A stretch of 64,000 nt of DNA from Fidelibacterota bacterium MT.SAG.3 (GTDB taxonomy: Bacteria; Fidelibacterota; SORT01), in NCBI GenBank assembly GCA_004402895.1, contig SORT01000005.1:1-64000 (forward strand). Reading direction: 5' to 3'. A program made the position numbers and the translations under genes. Of the stretch, positions 15,912-24,718 are shown piece by piece; positions within the stretch are counted from its first letter, which is position 1, and every line of letters starts with the position of its first letter. Under the pieces are notes generated by a model, which was given only the letters and a program-made list of their open reading frames with translations, did no database searches and was not told the origin of the DNA.

Positions 15912-16640
15912 ATGTTCAAGAAACCTGTAAAACCAGAAGAAGTTTATGAAGAATTTTCATCCGGCATAAAGTCAATATTTGGCTCCAATCTGCTGTCGAT
16001 CTATCTTTATGGAAGCGGCGCAAGGGGCGAATACATACAGGGAAAGTCAGATATTAACTTTCTGGTCGTAATAAAATCTGAAGGATTAAAATTCTTGTCA
16101 GGAGTCTGGGAGTATTTAGATAAGTGGGAAAAACGGGGAATTTCAACCCCGCTGATCTTAACCGAGTCTTATCTGAGTTCCTCGCTTGATACATTCCCGC
16201 TTGAATTTCATAATATGAAAGAGGCAAATGATCTGGTTTTCGGCAAAGACCTCCTCGAAAATATAATCATAAACGATAATGATCTGCGGGTGCAGGTTGA
16301 ACATGAATTGAAGGCAAAATTACTTAGTCTTCGTCAGGGATTCATGAACACTAAAGGGAATCGAAACGAACTTATTGATCTGATATCTCAATCGCTCCCG
16401 ACAATTTCAGCTATATTCAACGGTACGCTGCATCTTAAGAAAATAGAGATCAAAGGTAAAAAACTGTCCGAATTGTACACTGCGGTTGAGGAAACATTCA
16501 AACTGCGCAATGGTCTATTCCGGGATCTGCTGAATGTCAAATTAGCTGTGGGTAAAAGAACGACCTCGGAATTGATAGAGCTGATGGAAGAGTATATGAC
16601 TGCGATTCGCTCAATATTTAGAAATGTGGATAAAATGTAA
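15912..16640 (+). CDS. Nucleotidyltransferase-fold protein
   Basis: 242 residues. Residues ~25-55 carry the NTase motif: IYLYGSGARGEYIQGKSDINFLVV, cited by its core GSGARGE and SDIN. The second Asp of the usual DxD is Asn here, so catalysis may be altered. The C-terminal half is helical and HEPN-like in flavour. It may be an AadA-like or regulatory nucleotidyltransferase; the substrate is unknown. It lies between the TPM protein and LemA in the same direction, 23 bases after the former. Confidence 0.65.
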   Translation: MFKKPVKPEEVYEEFSSGIKSIFGSNLLSIYLYGSGARGEYIQGKSDINFLVVIKSEGLKFLSGVWEYLDKWEKRGISTPLILTESYLSSSLDTFPLEFHNMKEANDLVFGKDLLENIIINDNDLRVQVEHELKAKLLSLRQGFMNTKGNRNELIDLISQSLPTISAIFNGTLHLKKIEIKGKKLSELYTAVEETFKLRNGLFRDLLNVKLAVGKRTTSELIELMEEYMTAIRSIFRNVDKM

Positions 16641-16689
16641 TGCTAAATAAGACAATGAGAAAAATCATAATAAACAGTTGGAGAACGTA

Positions 16690-17250
16690 ATGAAAAAATG
16701 GATAATTTTAGGTGTAGTATTACTTTTACTTATAACGGTTTATTCTTCGATCAAGGGCACGTTCAACAGCATGGTGGCAGGTGATGAGCAAGTTATAAAC
16801 GCCTGGGCACAGGTTGAGAACGTATTCCAAAGGAGATTTGATCTTATACCGAATTTGATCGCAACTGTCAAAGGTTATGCGTCTCACGAAGAGGAAGTTC
16901 TTACCGCGGTAACGAATGCGAGAGCGCGGGTAGGAGGAGCCGGAGCGCCATCGGAAGCAATAGAAGCCAATAACATGCTCAGCGGCGCACTCTCGCGTCT
17001 CTTAGTAGTTGTGGAGAATTACCCTAACCTTAAAGCGGATCAAGGTTTTATACGCCTACAAGACGAATTAGCGGGTACTGAGAATAGGATAGCCGTCGAG
17101 AGAAGAAGATATAACAATGTAGTGTTATCCTACAACACGATGATCCGCTCATTTCCGAATAGGCTCTATGCGGGACTATTTGGGTTTGACGCGGCTACTC
17201 CTTTTGAGGCTGCGACAGGGGCGGATATTGTTCCGAAGGTTGAATTTTAA
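16690..17250 (+). CDS. lemA: LemA family protein
   Basis: 186 residues from ATG 16690, preferred over TTG 16678 because GGAG (16680-16683) serves as ribosome site. One N-terminal membrane helix (~3-20) is followed by the LemA coiled-coil domain with INAWAQVENVFQRRFDLIPNL, GYASHEEEVL, and ENRIAVERRRYNNVVLSYN. Family length is normal (~185). LemA proteins sit in the inner membrane and often accompany TPM proteins, as here. Molecular role unknown. Confidence 0.9.
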   Translation: MKKWIILGVVLLLLITVYSSIKGTFNSMVAGDEQVINAWAQVENVFQRRFDLIPNLIATVKGYASHEEEVLTAVTNARARVGGAGAPSEAIEANNMLSGALSRLLVVVENYPNLKADQGFIRLQDELAGTENRIAVERRRYNNVVLSYNTMIRSFPNRLYAGLFGFDAATPFEAATGADIVPKVEF

Positions 17251-17299
17251 AATATTAAATTACTATGACAATTTACGATATTGAGGTGATCATAAAAGA

Positions 17300-18358
17300 T
17301 TGAATAAACAAGAGAAAGAAGAATACGGCAAAAAAATAGCTAATTTATTGACGGATCATCTGTTGATAAAAAGTATAACCACTTTGGGACCCAATATCAC
17401 GATAAACGGGGAAATCTTTGGCAACACAACTCTAGAGGATATTTCAAGAGCCTTGACAAGTCACGGCGTTAAAGGATCAATAACACTGCAGGGAAGTGAT
17501 GCTGAAATAAGGATCAAACTTCAGAGTGACGAAATAGCCGGCATCCCCATAATTAATATTCTGCTATTTGTCGCTACGATCATCACAACCACGTTAGCCG
17601 GCGCTATGATGGAAGGAGTAACTGATCCGTTTTCACTCGAAGGAATAATTTCAGGTTTGCCGTTCTCTATTACGCTACTTTCGATACTGTTATTTCATGA
17701 ATTTGGTCATTACTTTGCCTCAAAACGAAATAACGTCACCGCAACCCTGCCCTATTTTATTCCCGCGCCGACATTTATAGGAACGTTCGGCGCATTCATA
17801 AAGATGAAATCTCCGATAATAGATAGAAAAAGTCTTCTCGAGATCGGTGCGGCAGGTCCTATTGCCGGTTTTCTTGTAGCAGTCCCGGCGCTATATTATG
17901 GATTATCCACAAGTGAAGTTCTTGAATCTGTGGGAGGCGCGGGTATACATCTTGGGGATTCGATCATCATGATGATTCTCACCTCTATAATTCATCCGAA
18001 TATTGCTGACGGATATGACATATATCTAAGTTCTATAGCCTTTGCCGGATGGATTGGACTGCTCGTTACCTCACTGAACTTAATCCCTATCGGACAACTT
18101 GACGGTGGACATATAGCCTACGCATTGTTTGGCAAAAAGCATGATAGCATTGCTAAATGGGCGTTTCTTCCGATGATTCCTCTCGGATATTATTCTATAA
18201 ATTGGATTTTATGGGCGATCTTGATCCTTGTCTTCATTAAATTGAAGCATCCGCCGGTTGTGGATGAAGATGCTCCGTTAAATGTGTTTCAAAAATGGCT
18301 TGGATATATCTCCATAGCTATTTTTATTCTCACATTTATTCCTATACCGTTTTCTTAA
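17300..18358 (+). CDS. Site-2-protease-like M50 membrane metalloprotease
   Basis: 352 residues from TTG 17300. An N-terminal soluble domain (~1-80) is followed by six or so membrane segments. Zinc motif HEFGH (133-137) lies in a helix, and the second motif NLIPIGQLDGGH (~257-268) supplies the Asp ligand. GAAGPIAGFLVA is typical of the group of M50 proteases related to plant EGY proteins and distinct from RseP, since no PDZ domain is seen. It probably cleaves membrane-embedded substrates; the target is unknown. Confidence 0.85.
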   Translation: MNKQEKEEYGKKIANLLTDHLLIKSITTLGPNITINGEIFGNTTLEDISRALTSHGVKGSITLQGSDAEIRIKLQSDEIAGIPIINILLFVATIITTTLAGAMMEGVTDPFSLEGIISGLPFSITLLSILLFHEFGHYFASKRNNVTATLPYFIPAPTFIGTFGAFIKMKSPIIDRKSLLEIGAAGPIAGFLVAVPALYYGLSTSEVLESVGGAGIHLGDSIIMMILTSIIHPNIADGYDIYLSSIAFAGWIGLLVTSLNLIPIGQLDGGHIAYALFGKKHDSIAKWAFLPMIPLGYYSINWILWAILILVFIKLKHPPVVDEDAPLNVFQKWLGYISIAIFILTFIPIPFS

Positions 18359-18376
18359 CGCGCTTTGTAAAAATAA

Positions 18377-18417
18377 GCAAGAGAGAACACACGGAGGGCC
18401 CGGTATTCTCTCTTTGC
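18377..18417. terminator. Hairpin between convergent genes
   Basis: GCAAGAGAGAA (18377-18387) pairs with TTCTCTCTTTGC (18406-18417) with one bulged T around a GC-rich loop. There is no long T-tract on either strand, so terminator function is plausible but weak. Confidence 0.4.
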
Positions 18418-18474
18418 GAGCATGGCAACGCTTTTGATAAGGCTGCCTTACCCTGGGCGAAACGTCCTATTTGA

Positions 18475-18951
18475 TCAGCGAATCGGAATCATACTATCCA
18501 CATAAAAACTTTTCCAACCGAACGTGAATCCGATTGCGGAGCCGACAGCCGCGAATCCTAATAAATTTGTTCCTTCTGACTCAAGACCAAGTGAGGCAAC
18601 TCCTGTAAATAATGCTCCCGCTCCTACACTCATTATTCCGACAAGGAAGAGATCAGTGGATTTCCGTTTAAGAACTATTGACTCAATATTCCTAACGGGG
18701 ATCTTTAATTCTTTACCGGATGACTCCAATTTAAAATACTCGTTTTTAACACCGAGGAATTTACCGGTCGATATTAGTCCGTCGAATCCATGCACTTCCA
18801 TTTGTCTGTTGGTCCAATTTCTGGACATACGCTTAACTTTGATCAATTTTACCTGCTGATTGTATTCAGAAGTTTCCTGTCCTGATATTGCTTGGGCATC
18901 ATAAAGCAAGCTGAACGTAAGCAGCAATATTAAGTAGTTTATCTGTTTCAT
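18475..18951 (-). CDS. Exported protein of unknown function, end of the sigma54 operon
   Basis: 158 residues from ATG 18951, which has AGAGG nine bases upstream; the ATG at 18960 touches the ribosome site and is rejected. Signal peptide (~1-24, LILLLTFSLLYDAQA). Then a beta-rich region (VKLIKVKRMSRNWT..., FDGLISTGKFLGVKNEYFKL, LKIPVRNIESIVL) resembling a small Sm-like or PRC-like barrel, and a C-terminal Gly-rich hydrophobic pair of helices (~105-150). It is 14 bases behind the larger gene upstream and transcribed with it. Confidence 0.6.
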   Translation of the reverse strand: MKQINYLILLLTFSLLYDAQAISGQETSEYNQQVKLIKVKRMSRNWTNRQMEVHGFDGLISTGKFLGVKNEYFKLESSGKELKIPVRNIESIVLKRKSTDLFLVGIMSVGAGALFTGVASLGLESEGTNLLGFAAVGSAIGFTFGWKSFYVDSMIPIR

Positions 18952-18965
18952 GATCGCCATCCTCT

Positions 18966-20363
18966 TTAAAATTGGAAGAATTTCCAGTAAAGCGTCAAAT
19001 ATGGAGTCTGGAAATGCACGCCAAGCCTGAGAGCATCATTGACCGCATACGTAAATCCGAAATCAAGGTCAACCGGTCTGTAATCCCCGATCTGAGAATC
19101 AACTGTAAACGGCGTTCCTCCGAAATCCCAGTAAGACTTGATCGATTCTCCTAAAGAAACATATTTATGGCCGTTATCAGCATAAACTTCGATCAGGAAC
19201 TTCAATCTTTTGGTAAGATCGTAGTCCATTCCACCCCAAATTCTATAGGGTAATTTGAAGGCAGAGTCCCAATCGTATCCTTCTATAGGATCAGGTCTGC
19301 TTATCAGGTAAGTATTTGTTTCGAATCCCATATGCCAACCCCACTTACCGCGACCGGATTTAAGGGACTGTTTCTTGCTCAATACTAAATAAGTCGAGGC
19401 AAAGAACGTTCTATCATCGATGTTTACAAAGACGGAATCCAAATCTACCGCGCCCGCTTCATCTAAGCGTTGTCCGGTAGCATCATTCACTATCCAATGG
19501 CTATACCGTTGTGATTCGACGTGATCATCATGTCGGGTGAATATTCTAAATCCCAATGAAAGAGCTGTTTTCGATTTTCCCGTCGAGCGGTGGTACAATC
19601 TGAACATAGGATGGAGGTTCAAATCACCGACGATATCTCTTCCGAATTCTGTCCTAAGCATAAAGCTCTCGGTGAACCCATAGCCGACCGAAAATCCGCT
19701 GATATATACTACATTTGGCTGTAAAGGAAATGCAGTAGGATCCAAGAATATGTCAATAACATCTTCCCCGGACAGAAATCTCCTTTTTTCCTCTGTCCAT
19801 GATATTTTCTTATCTCCATAGTATCTATCCATAGAACGAATATCTTCTTTGAGAACTACCGCTACTCCGTAGGGAGTCTTGATCGAGATAGAAAAATCAT
19901 CCTCAGATAGAATAGGACCGAGAAAATGAGTTCCATCTTGTTTCACGAGGTCCGCCATTTCTTCCAATATTTCAATCGAGGGGACTCGTAATTTTCCTTC
20001 TGCAGTTTCTATGATCGCAATAGAATCCCCTTCCATTGCCACAATTGTTCCGATAATTACGTTTTCATCTCTCAAGTGAAAGATGCGGGACATTCCAACT
20101 TCGAGAACAGCCGGTTTGGATTTTCTGATTTCTTTCGGTTTCACCGATGCCAGAAGCTTCTCAAGAATTTGATTTTTAGCGGCGGTCAGCGAAGTACCGT
20201 CGCGAATGCAGAACTTGCTTGACCATTTGTTTACATAGCCGTCAGTCGGGCATACGACCGTTTCCGGATGCTTTATCTCTTGAGCGTAAGCGTCAACGAT
20301 AAACAGTGAACTCAATAATACGAACGTGAGCAGAGTAGTATTGATATTTTGAATTATTTTCAT
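18966..20363 (-). CDS. Predicted outer-membrane beta-barrel protein with N-terminal Cys ribbon
   Basis: 465 residues with a signal peptide (~1-27, ending DAYAQ). Immediately after it is VVCPTDGYVNKWSSKFCIRDGT, a two-half ribbon with only two Cys (positions ~38 and ~53). A Lys-rich linker and a beta domain (~85-180, MSRIFHLRDENVIIGTIVAMEGD) follow. The C-terminal ~270 residues alternate hydrophobic and polar residues with many aromatic ends, finishing LYWKFFQF, the pattern of an outer-membrane barrel with terminal Phe. It is 33 bases downstream of a second ribbon-bearing exported protein. No family recognised. Confidence 0.6.
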   Translation of the reverse strand: MKIIQNINTTLLTFVLLSSLFIVDAYAQEIKHPETVVCPTDGYVNKWSSKFCIRDGTSLTAAKNQILEKLLASVKPKEIRKSKPAVLEVGMSRIFHLRDENVIIGTIVAMEGDSIAIIETAEGKLRVPSIEILEEMADLVKQDGTHFLGPILSEDDFSISIKTPYGVAVVLKEDIRSMDRYYGDKKISWTEEKRRFLSGEDVIDIFLDPTAFPLQPNVVYISGFSVGYGFTESFMLRTEFGRDIVGDLNLHPMFRLYHRSTGKSKTALSLGFRIFTRHDDHVESQRYSHWIVNDATGQRLDEAGAVDLDSVFVNIDDRTFFASTYLVLSKKQSLKSGRGKWGWHMGFETNTYLISRPDPIEGYDWDSAFKLPYRIWGGMDYDLTKRLKFLIEVYADNGHKYVSLGESIKSYWDFGGTPFTVDSQIGDYRPVDLDFGFTYAVNDALRLGVHFQTPYLTLYWKFFQF

Positions 20364-20396
20364 TTTGACAACTCCTTCTGTGAGTTAATATTTAAC

Positions 20397-20960
20397 TTAT
20401 CCTGCCGCTAAAATTCCGATGCCGAATATTATGAGTGTGGTTGCCCCAACGGCTTTTAAGAAGCTCCCAAACCCGCTCTCTTTTTTATTAATAACTTTCG
20501 TTCTCACGATATTTTGGTCTCGTAATGTATTTTCCAACAATCTTCTGAATTCTGCCTGTGTCAGATCACCGATATAATTCGGATTTCTTACTTTTCTCAC
20601 ATTGGCAGCCTCTAGCCTTTCTGTCAATTTTATCAAAAACAGCTCCATCTCAGCGCTGCTCACATTTTCAAATGAGAGCTCCGGTTGACCTACCGACTTC
20701 GGTTGACTTTCAGTTTGAGGAATGAAGGTTTTAACTGCTGCAGGTTTTTCAACCGGTCTGATCGCAGCCTGTTGTTTTTGGATTTTTGAGAGATTAAATC
20801 CGTCATTCCAACAGAATTTTGCTCCGGCAACGTTTTCTTCTCCGCATTGCGGACAAATTATATTTTTTGGTTGAGCATATAGATCTCCGGCGCCCGTAAT
20901 GAGAAATCCTATTAGAATCAGGACAACCATTGGAGCCGCTGTTTGTGATTTGTTATTCAT
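20397..20960 (-). CDS. Exported or membrane-anchored zinc-ribbon protein
   Basis: 187 residues from ATG 20960 (GAGG eight bases upstream; an earlier ATG at 20999 lacks a ribosome site). A hydrophobic N-terminal segment (~9-28) is followed by IICPQCGEENVAGAKFCWNDG: CPxCG plus KFCxxDG, resembling a zinc ribbon with the fourth ligand replaced by Asp. A Lys/Pro linker, a helical domain (~90-150) and a C-terminal membrane helix (~168-186) follow. First gene after the sigma54 promoter at 21028-21043. The ribbon resembles the start of the downstream barrel protein, suggesting a shared origin. Confidence 0.65.
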   Translation of the reverse strand: MNNKSQTAAPMVVLILIGFLITGAGDLYAQPKNIICPQCGEENVAGAKFCWNDGFNLSKIQKQQAAIRPVEKPAAVKTFIPQTESQPKSVGQPELSFENVSSAEMELFLIKLTERLEAANVRKVRNPNYIGDLTQAEFRRLLENTLRDQNIVRTKVINKKESGFGSFLKAVGATTLIIFGIGILAAG

Positions 20961-21027
20961 TTCATCGCCCTCGCTTTTTGTTGAGTATTTTAAAGTCATC
21001 GTCCAAGGATGCCTTCACTATTGTAAT

Positions 21028-21043
21028 GGCAATAGGTGTGCCA
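21028..21043 (-). promoter_or_regulatory. Sigma54 promoter of the zinc-ribbon operon
   Basis: On the minus strand: TGGCAC, ACCTA, TTGCC. The essential GG-N10-GC spacing is exact and only the last base departs from consensus TTGC(A/T). Predicted start ~21017, giving a ~57-base leader. The gene directly upstream is an NtrC-type activator, the class that drives such promoters. Confidence 0.7.
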
Positions 21044-21194
21044 ATAAATTGAAAAGAGTGAAAATATGCCCGTAAACTCTTGTGAATAAAGGTTTAAATA
21101 GGAATGATTATTATAAACGATTTGCGAATTGTAATAAAATATGCCTTCGTTAAAGGGCATAAACCGAACGATAAAACATGCACCGAAAATACTG

Positions 21195-22592
21195 TTATTC
21201 TTTAAATTCCTGAGCATTGATCCCAAGTTTTTTTAGTTTATCCTGCAAATACTGACGTCTCAAGCCGATTTGTTCTGCCGCTCGACTGATATTACCATTT
21301 TGTTGCAACAAGGCGGAGATAAAAAACTCTTTTTCAAAACCATCAACCACTGATTTCTTTTGCTCTCTGAATGACAAGAGATCATCTGAGGAGAGATTCG
21401 AGTAAGTTTTTGAAGGCTTTTTAGATTCAAACTCAGACAGCGTCAATGTATTCGAATCGGAAAGAGCAACTGCTTTTTCGATTGCATTCATCAATTCACG
21501 GACATTTCCGGGCCAATCTGAATTTATCAGCATCGACATTGCATCCGGAGTCAGACTTTCAATATTTTTTGAGTGCTTTTTATTGAATCTTCCTAAGAAA
21601 TACTCAATAAGAAGCGGAATATCATCACGTCTTTCATACAAAGGAGGGAGATTGATCTGTACAACATTTATACGGTAATATAGGTCGCTTCTAAACCAGC
21701 CTTCTTTTATCCCCGATTCAAGATCCTTATTTGTTGCGCTTACGATGCGGACATCTGCCTTCTTGGTAGTAGTGGAACCGAGCCTTTCAAACATGCCTTC
21801 TTGCAGTACACGAAGTATTTTTGCTTGTGTTTCTGTCGCCATGTCCCCGATTTCATCAAGAAATAAGGTCCCTTTATCTGCGGCTTCAAATTTACCCATT
21901 CTTGATTCTACAGCGCCGGTGAAGGCGCCTTTTTCATGTCCGAAGAGCTCGCTTTCTATCAGCTCGGTAGGAAGAGCGGCGCAATTAAAGGTAACAAATC
22001 TATTAGCTGAACGAGCGCTCTGTTGGTGAATGGATTGAGCGATCAATTCCTTGCCCGTGCCGCTTTCTCCGGTAATAAGGACACTTATGTCAACCTCTCC
22101 GGTTTTTTTTGTTAATTCGAGTATCTTCCTAATCGCTTCGCTTTCACCGATAAGTTTGTTCTTAGCGCTCATTTTCTGAATTTGCCGGCGGAGAGTCTTA
22201 TTCTCAGATAAAAGCATTACTTTATCAGAAGCGTTGCGAACTACCATCCGAAGTTCATCAATATCAAAAGGTTTAGAAATATAGTCAAAAGCGCCGGATT
22301 TCATTGCATCAACGGCAATTTTCTCATTTCCAAATGCGGTAATAAATATTGTGACCGGATTAAAATCGAGTTTATTTAGGTGTTTAAGAAGTTCCAATCC
22401 GTTCATACCCGGCATCATCATATCGGTAATTACAATATCAGGTTCAATTTTTATGGCAAGCTCGAGACCCTGCTCGCCGTCTGGCGCTTCACTTACATCG
22501 TATTTTGGAGATAGCAATTTTATAAGTGATGTTCTTTCAGATTGTTCGTCATCGATGATCAGAATGGAAATTTGCCTATCGGGTTCTACCAT
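21195..22592 (-). CDS. NtrC-family sigma54-dependent response regulator
   Basis: 465 residues. Receiver domain 1-125 with acidic pair D14/D15, phospho-acceptor D57 (VITDMMMPGMNG) and K107. AAA+ domain ~148-385 with Walker A GESGTGKE (175-182), sigma54-contact loop GAFTGA (222-227) and LFLDEIGDM. The C-terminal Fis-type HTH is NISRAAEQIGLRRQYLQDKLKKLG (cited by its SRAAEQIGL core, ~440). It is an orphan: no histidine kinase gene is adjacent. It ends ~150 bases before the sigma54 promoter that it faces codirectionally, so that operon is its likely target. Confidence 0.93.
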   Translation of the reverse strand: MVEPDRQISILIIDDEQSERTSLIKLLSPKYDVSEAPDGEQGLELAIKIEPDIVITDMMMPGMNGLELLKHLNKLDFNPVTIFITAFGNEKIAVDAMKSGAFDYISKPFDIDELRMVVRNASDKVMLLSENKTLRRQIQKMSAKNKLIGESEAIRKILELTKKTGEVDISVLITGESGTGKELIAQSIHQQSARSANRFVTFNCAALPTELIESELFGHEKGAFTGAVESRMGKFEAADKGTLFLDEIGDMATETQAKILRVLQEGMFERLGSTTTKKADVRIVSATNKDLESGIKEGWFRSDLYYRINVVQINLPPLYERRDDIPLLIEYFLGRFNKKHSKNIESLTPDAMSMLINSDWPGNVRELMNAIEKAVALSDSNTLTLSEFESKKPSKTYSNLSSDDLLSFREQKKSVVDGFEKEFFISALLQQNGNISRAAEQIGLRRQYLQDKLKKLGINAQEFKE

Positions 22593-22731
22593 ATGGAATT
22601 CATTATTTATTAAGTTTACGTATCAAGCAAAATATAATAAAAAAATGATGTTACAACGAGCTATATTTTATGAATATTGGTCAATTTTAAATTTGCAATT
22701 AGATCAAGCAATTACTTTATAACGAATAAGG

Positions 22732-22758
22732 TTGACAATACTAACTCTCAGGTATACT
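22732..22758 (+). promoter_or_regulatory. Promoter of the riboflavin operon
   Basis: TTGACA at 22732-22737 with TATACT at 22753-22758. The spacer is short (15 bases); a 17-base alternative would use TACTTT. Either places transcription start a few bases before the FMN aptamer. Confidence 0.6.
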
Positions 22759-22767
22759 TTTTATGTT

Positions 22768-22903
22768 ACTTCCGGGGCGAGGCGGAATTCCTCACCGGCG
22801 GTGATTTCCGAATAGGAAAAGCCCGCGACTCCCTCCAAAATTTTGGGGGGACTGAGTAAGTGAAACTCTTACGCCGACGGTCAGAGTCCGGATAGGAGGA
22901 AGT
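22768..22903 (+). promoter_or_regulatory. FMN riboswitch (RFN element)
   Basis: The closing stem ACTTCC/GGAAGT (22768-22773 / 22898-22903) brackets the conserved RFN blocks: GGGCGAGG, CACCGGCGGTGA, AAGCCCGCGA, a variable stem with a GGGGGG run, CGCCGACGGTCAGAG and CCGGATAGGAGGAAG. This aptamer binds FMN and turns down riboflavin synthesis genes. It lies directly before ribD, followed by a terminator hairpin, so control is by transcription termination. Confidence 0.95.
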
Positions 22904-22934
22904 TGAAATTGCGAATCAGTATGATTCGGAACGT

Positions 22935-22958
22935 CCCGGCTATTATGCCGGGTTTTTT
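22935..22958 (+). terminator. Riboswitch-controlled intrinsic terminator
   Basis: CCCGGC (22935-22940), loop TATTAT, GCCGGG (22947-22952), then six T residues (22953-22958). It stands between the FMN aptamer and ribD, four bases before the ribD ATG. Confidence 0.9.
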
Positions 22959-22961
22959 GTT

Positions 22962-24053
22962 ATGACAGATAAAGATACTGAATTTATGACTTATGCTCTT
23001 TCTTTAGCGGAGAGGGGGAAGCTTTGGACTTCTCCTAATCCGATGGTTGGAGCCGTTATTACCTCGAACAATAAAATTATCGGTGAAGGATTTCATGAAA
23101 AGTATGGCAGAGAGCATGCTGAGGTAAACGCCTTTAAGGGTTTAGGCGATAATTTAGAGGGAGCCACTCTCTATGTGACTCTCGAACCATGTTCGATTCA
23201 TGGTAAAACTCCTCCATGCACCGATGCAATTCTATCTTCCGGAATTAGAAGAGTGGTGATAGCGATGAAAGACCCTAATCCTCAAATAAACGGCGCAGGA
23301 ATAAGAATATTGGAAGAGAAGGGAATTAAGGTAGATATAGGTTTATTGGAGGAGAAAGCCTCAAGATTAAACGAAAAATATGTTAAATACGCATCTACAT
23401 CTGTTCCGTGGGTGACGCTGAAAGCCGCCCAAACGCTTGACGGCAGAATTGCCGATATGAATGGAGATTCGAAATGGATTACAGGGGAATCTTCCCGCAA
23501 GACGGTTCATTCCCTTCGGGCAACTCATGACGCTCTGCTCGTGGGAGCGGGAACAGTTATAAAAGATGACCCTGTATTGAACGTTCGGAACGTTGAAGGG
23601 AAAAATCCTGTAAGAGTTATCATTGATGAGGATCTTGCCGCCGATCTGAACTCAAAAGTGTATCAAGTGAAGACCGATGCTTCAACCATATTGTTTACAG
23701 CAGCTAAAAATGGTCGGGAAAAAATTGACATTCTTACTGAAAGTGGTGTCAAAGTTATAACTTATGAGAATTCAGACGGCTTGGATATCAGTTGGATGTT
23801 ACGGGAATTAGGGTCGCTCGGAATATCTTCGCTTTTGGTCGAAGGCGGTTCAAGGATATTTTCTTCATTTTTAAGCTCGGACAGTGTGGATAGATATATA
23901 TTTTTCATAAATCCCAGTCTGATGGGTAACGGGTTGGATACTTTTAAATCGGATGGCTTTAAAGTTTCAAAGCGCTTACAGTTAAAAGAGCAATCAATTG
24001 AATTAGTAGGGGAAGATTTTATGATTCAAGGCGTCCCCGTGAGAGGGGATTAA
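22962..24053 (+). CDS. ribD: Bifunctional diaminohydroxyphosphoribosylaminopyrimidine deaminase / reductase
   Basis: 363 residues. N-terminal deaminase domain with zinc ligands H52 (HAEVNAF), C77 and C86 (EPCSIHGKTPPC). The C-terminal NADPH-dependent reductase domain starts with VTLKAAQTLDGRIAD and contains LLVEGGSRIFSSF. It catalyses the second and third steps of riboflavin synthesis. The ATG lies four bases after the riboswitch terminator T-tract and has no recognisable Shine-Dalgarno, which is unusual. First gene of ribD-ribE-ribBA-ribH. Confidence 0.95.
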   Translation: MTDKDTEFMTYALSLAERGKLWTSPNPMVGAVITSNNKIIGEGFHEKYGREHAEVNAFKGLGDNLEGATLYVTLEPCSIHGKTPPCTDAILSSGIRRVVIAMKDPNPQINGAGIRILEEKGIKVDIGLLEEKASRLNEKYVKYASTSVPWVTLKAAQTLDGRIADMNGDSKWITGESSRKTVHSLRATHDALLVGAGTVIKDDPVLNVRNVEGKNPVRVIIDEDLAADLNSKVYQVKTDASTILFTAAKNGREKIDILTESGVKVITYENSDGLDISWMLRELGSLGISSLLVEGGSRIFSSFLSSDSVDRYIFFINPSLMGNGLDTFKSDGFKVSKRLQLKEQSIELVGEDFMIQGVPVRGD

Positions 24054-24055
24054 CC

Positions 24056-24694
24056 ATGTTTACGGGCTTAGTGGAAGAGGTTGGCATCATATCTGATATC
24101 CAGGAGAGTGGAGACGGAAGAAAAATCAGGATAAGCTGTCAAAAAGTAGTTGAAGATATTAAGGTGAAAGAGAGTATTTCCGTAAGCGGCATATGCTTGA
24201 CGGTCGTTGAAGCCGGTACTGATTATTTTGAGGTTGATGTAGTTTCTGAAACCCTAAAACGTTCAAATATAGGGCGATATACAGTGAATGATAAAGTAAA
24301 CCTTGAACGTGCTTTGATGCTTTCTGATCGTCTTGGCGGTCATATCGTCCAGGGGCATGTTGATGGAGTTGCATCGGTAATATCTCATGAACACGGGGAT
24401 AACGGCTCCCTTCTGATCATCGATATTCCGAAAGAGCTCAGAGAATTTGTTGTCGAGAAGGGTTCGATCACACTCGACGGGATAAGCCTTACCGTCGCAT
24501 CGGTGAAGGATACAGAGGTTAGTGTCGCATTGATCCCTCATACTTTGGAGATCACTACTTTGGGAACAACGGTGTCGGGCGATTTAGTGAATGTGGAGGT
24601 TGATGTTCTTGCCAAATACGTGAAAAATATGATGAAAGGATACACAGAACCAAGTTCCCTTACATTAGAGAAACTCCAAGATATGGGGTATTAA
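24056..24694 (+). CDS. ribE: Riboflavin synthase alpha subunit
   Basis: 212 residues with two lumazine-binding repeats: MFTGLVEEVG (1-10) and the second at ~98 (GGHIVQGHVDG). SVSGICLTVVE and ITLDGISLTVAS are the paired ligand-binding segments. It dismutates two 6,7-dimethyl-8-ribityllumazine molecules into riboflavin. It starts two bases after ribD. Confidence 0.95.
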   Translation: MFTGLVEEVGIISDIQESGDGRKIRISCQKVVEDIKVKESISVSGICLTVVEAGTDYFEVDVVSETLKRSNIGRYTVNDKVNLERALMLSDRLGGHIVQGHVDGVASVISHEHGDNGSLLIIDIPKELREFVVEKGSITLDGISLTVASVKDTEVSVALIPHTLEITTLGTTVSGDLVNVEVDVLAKYVKNMMKGYTEPSSLTLEKLQDMGY

Positions 24695-24718
24695 ATAACT
24701 TCAAATAAAAGGTAACCA

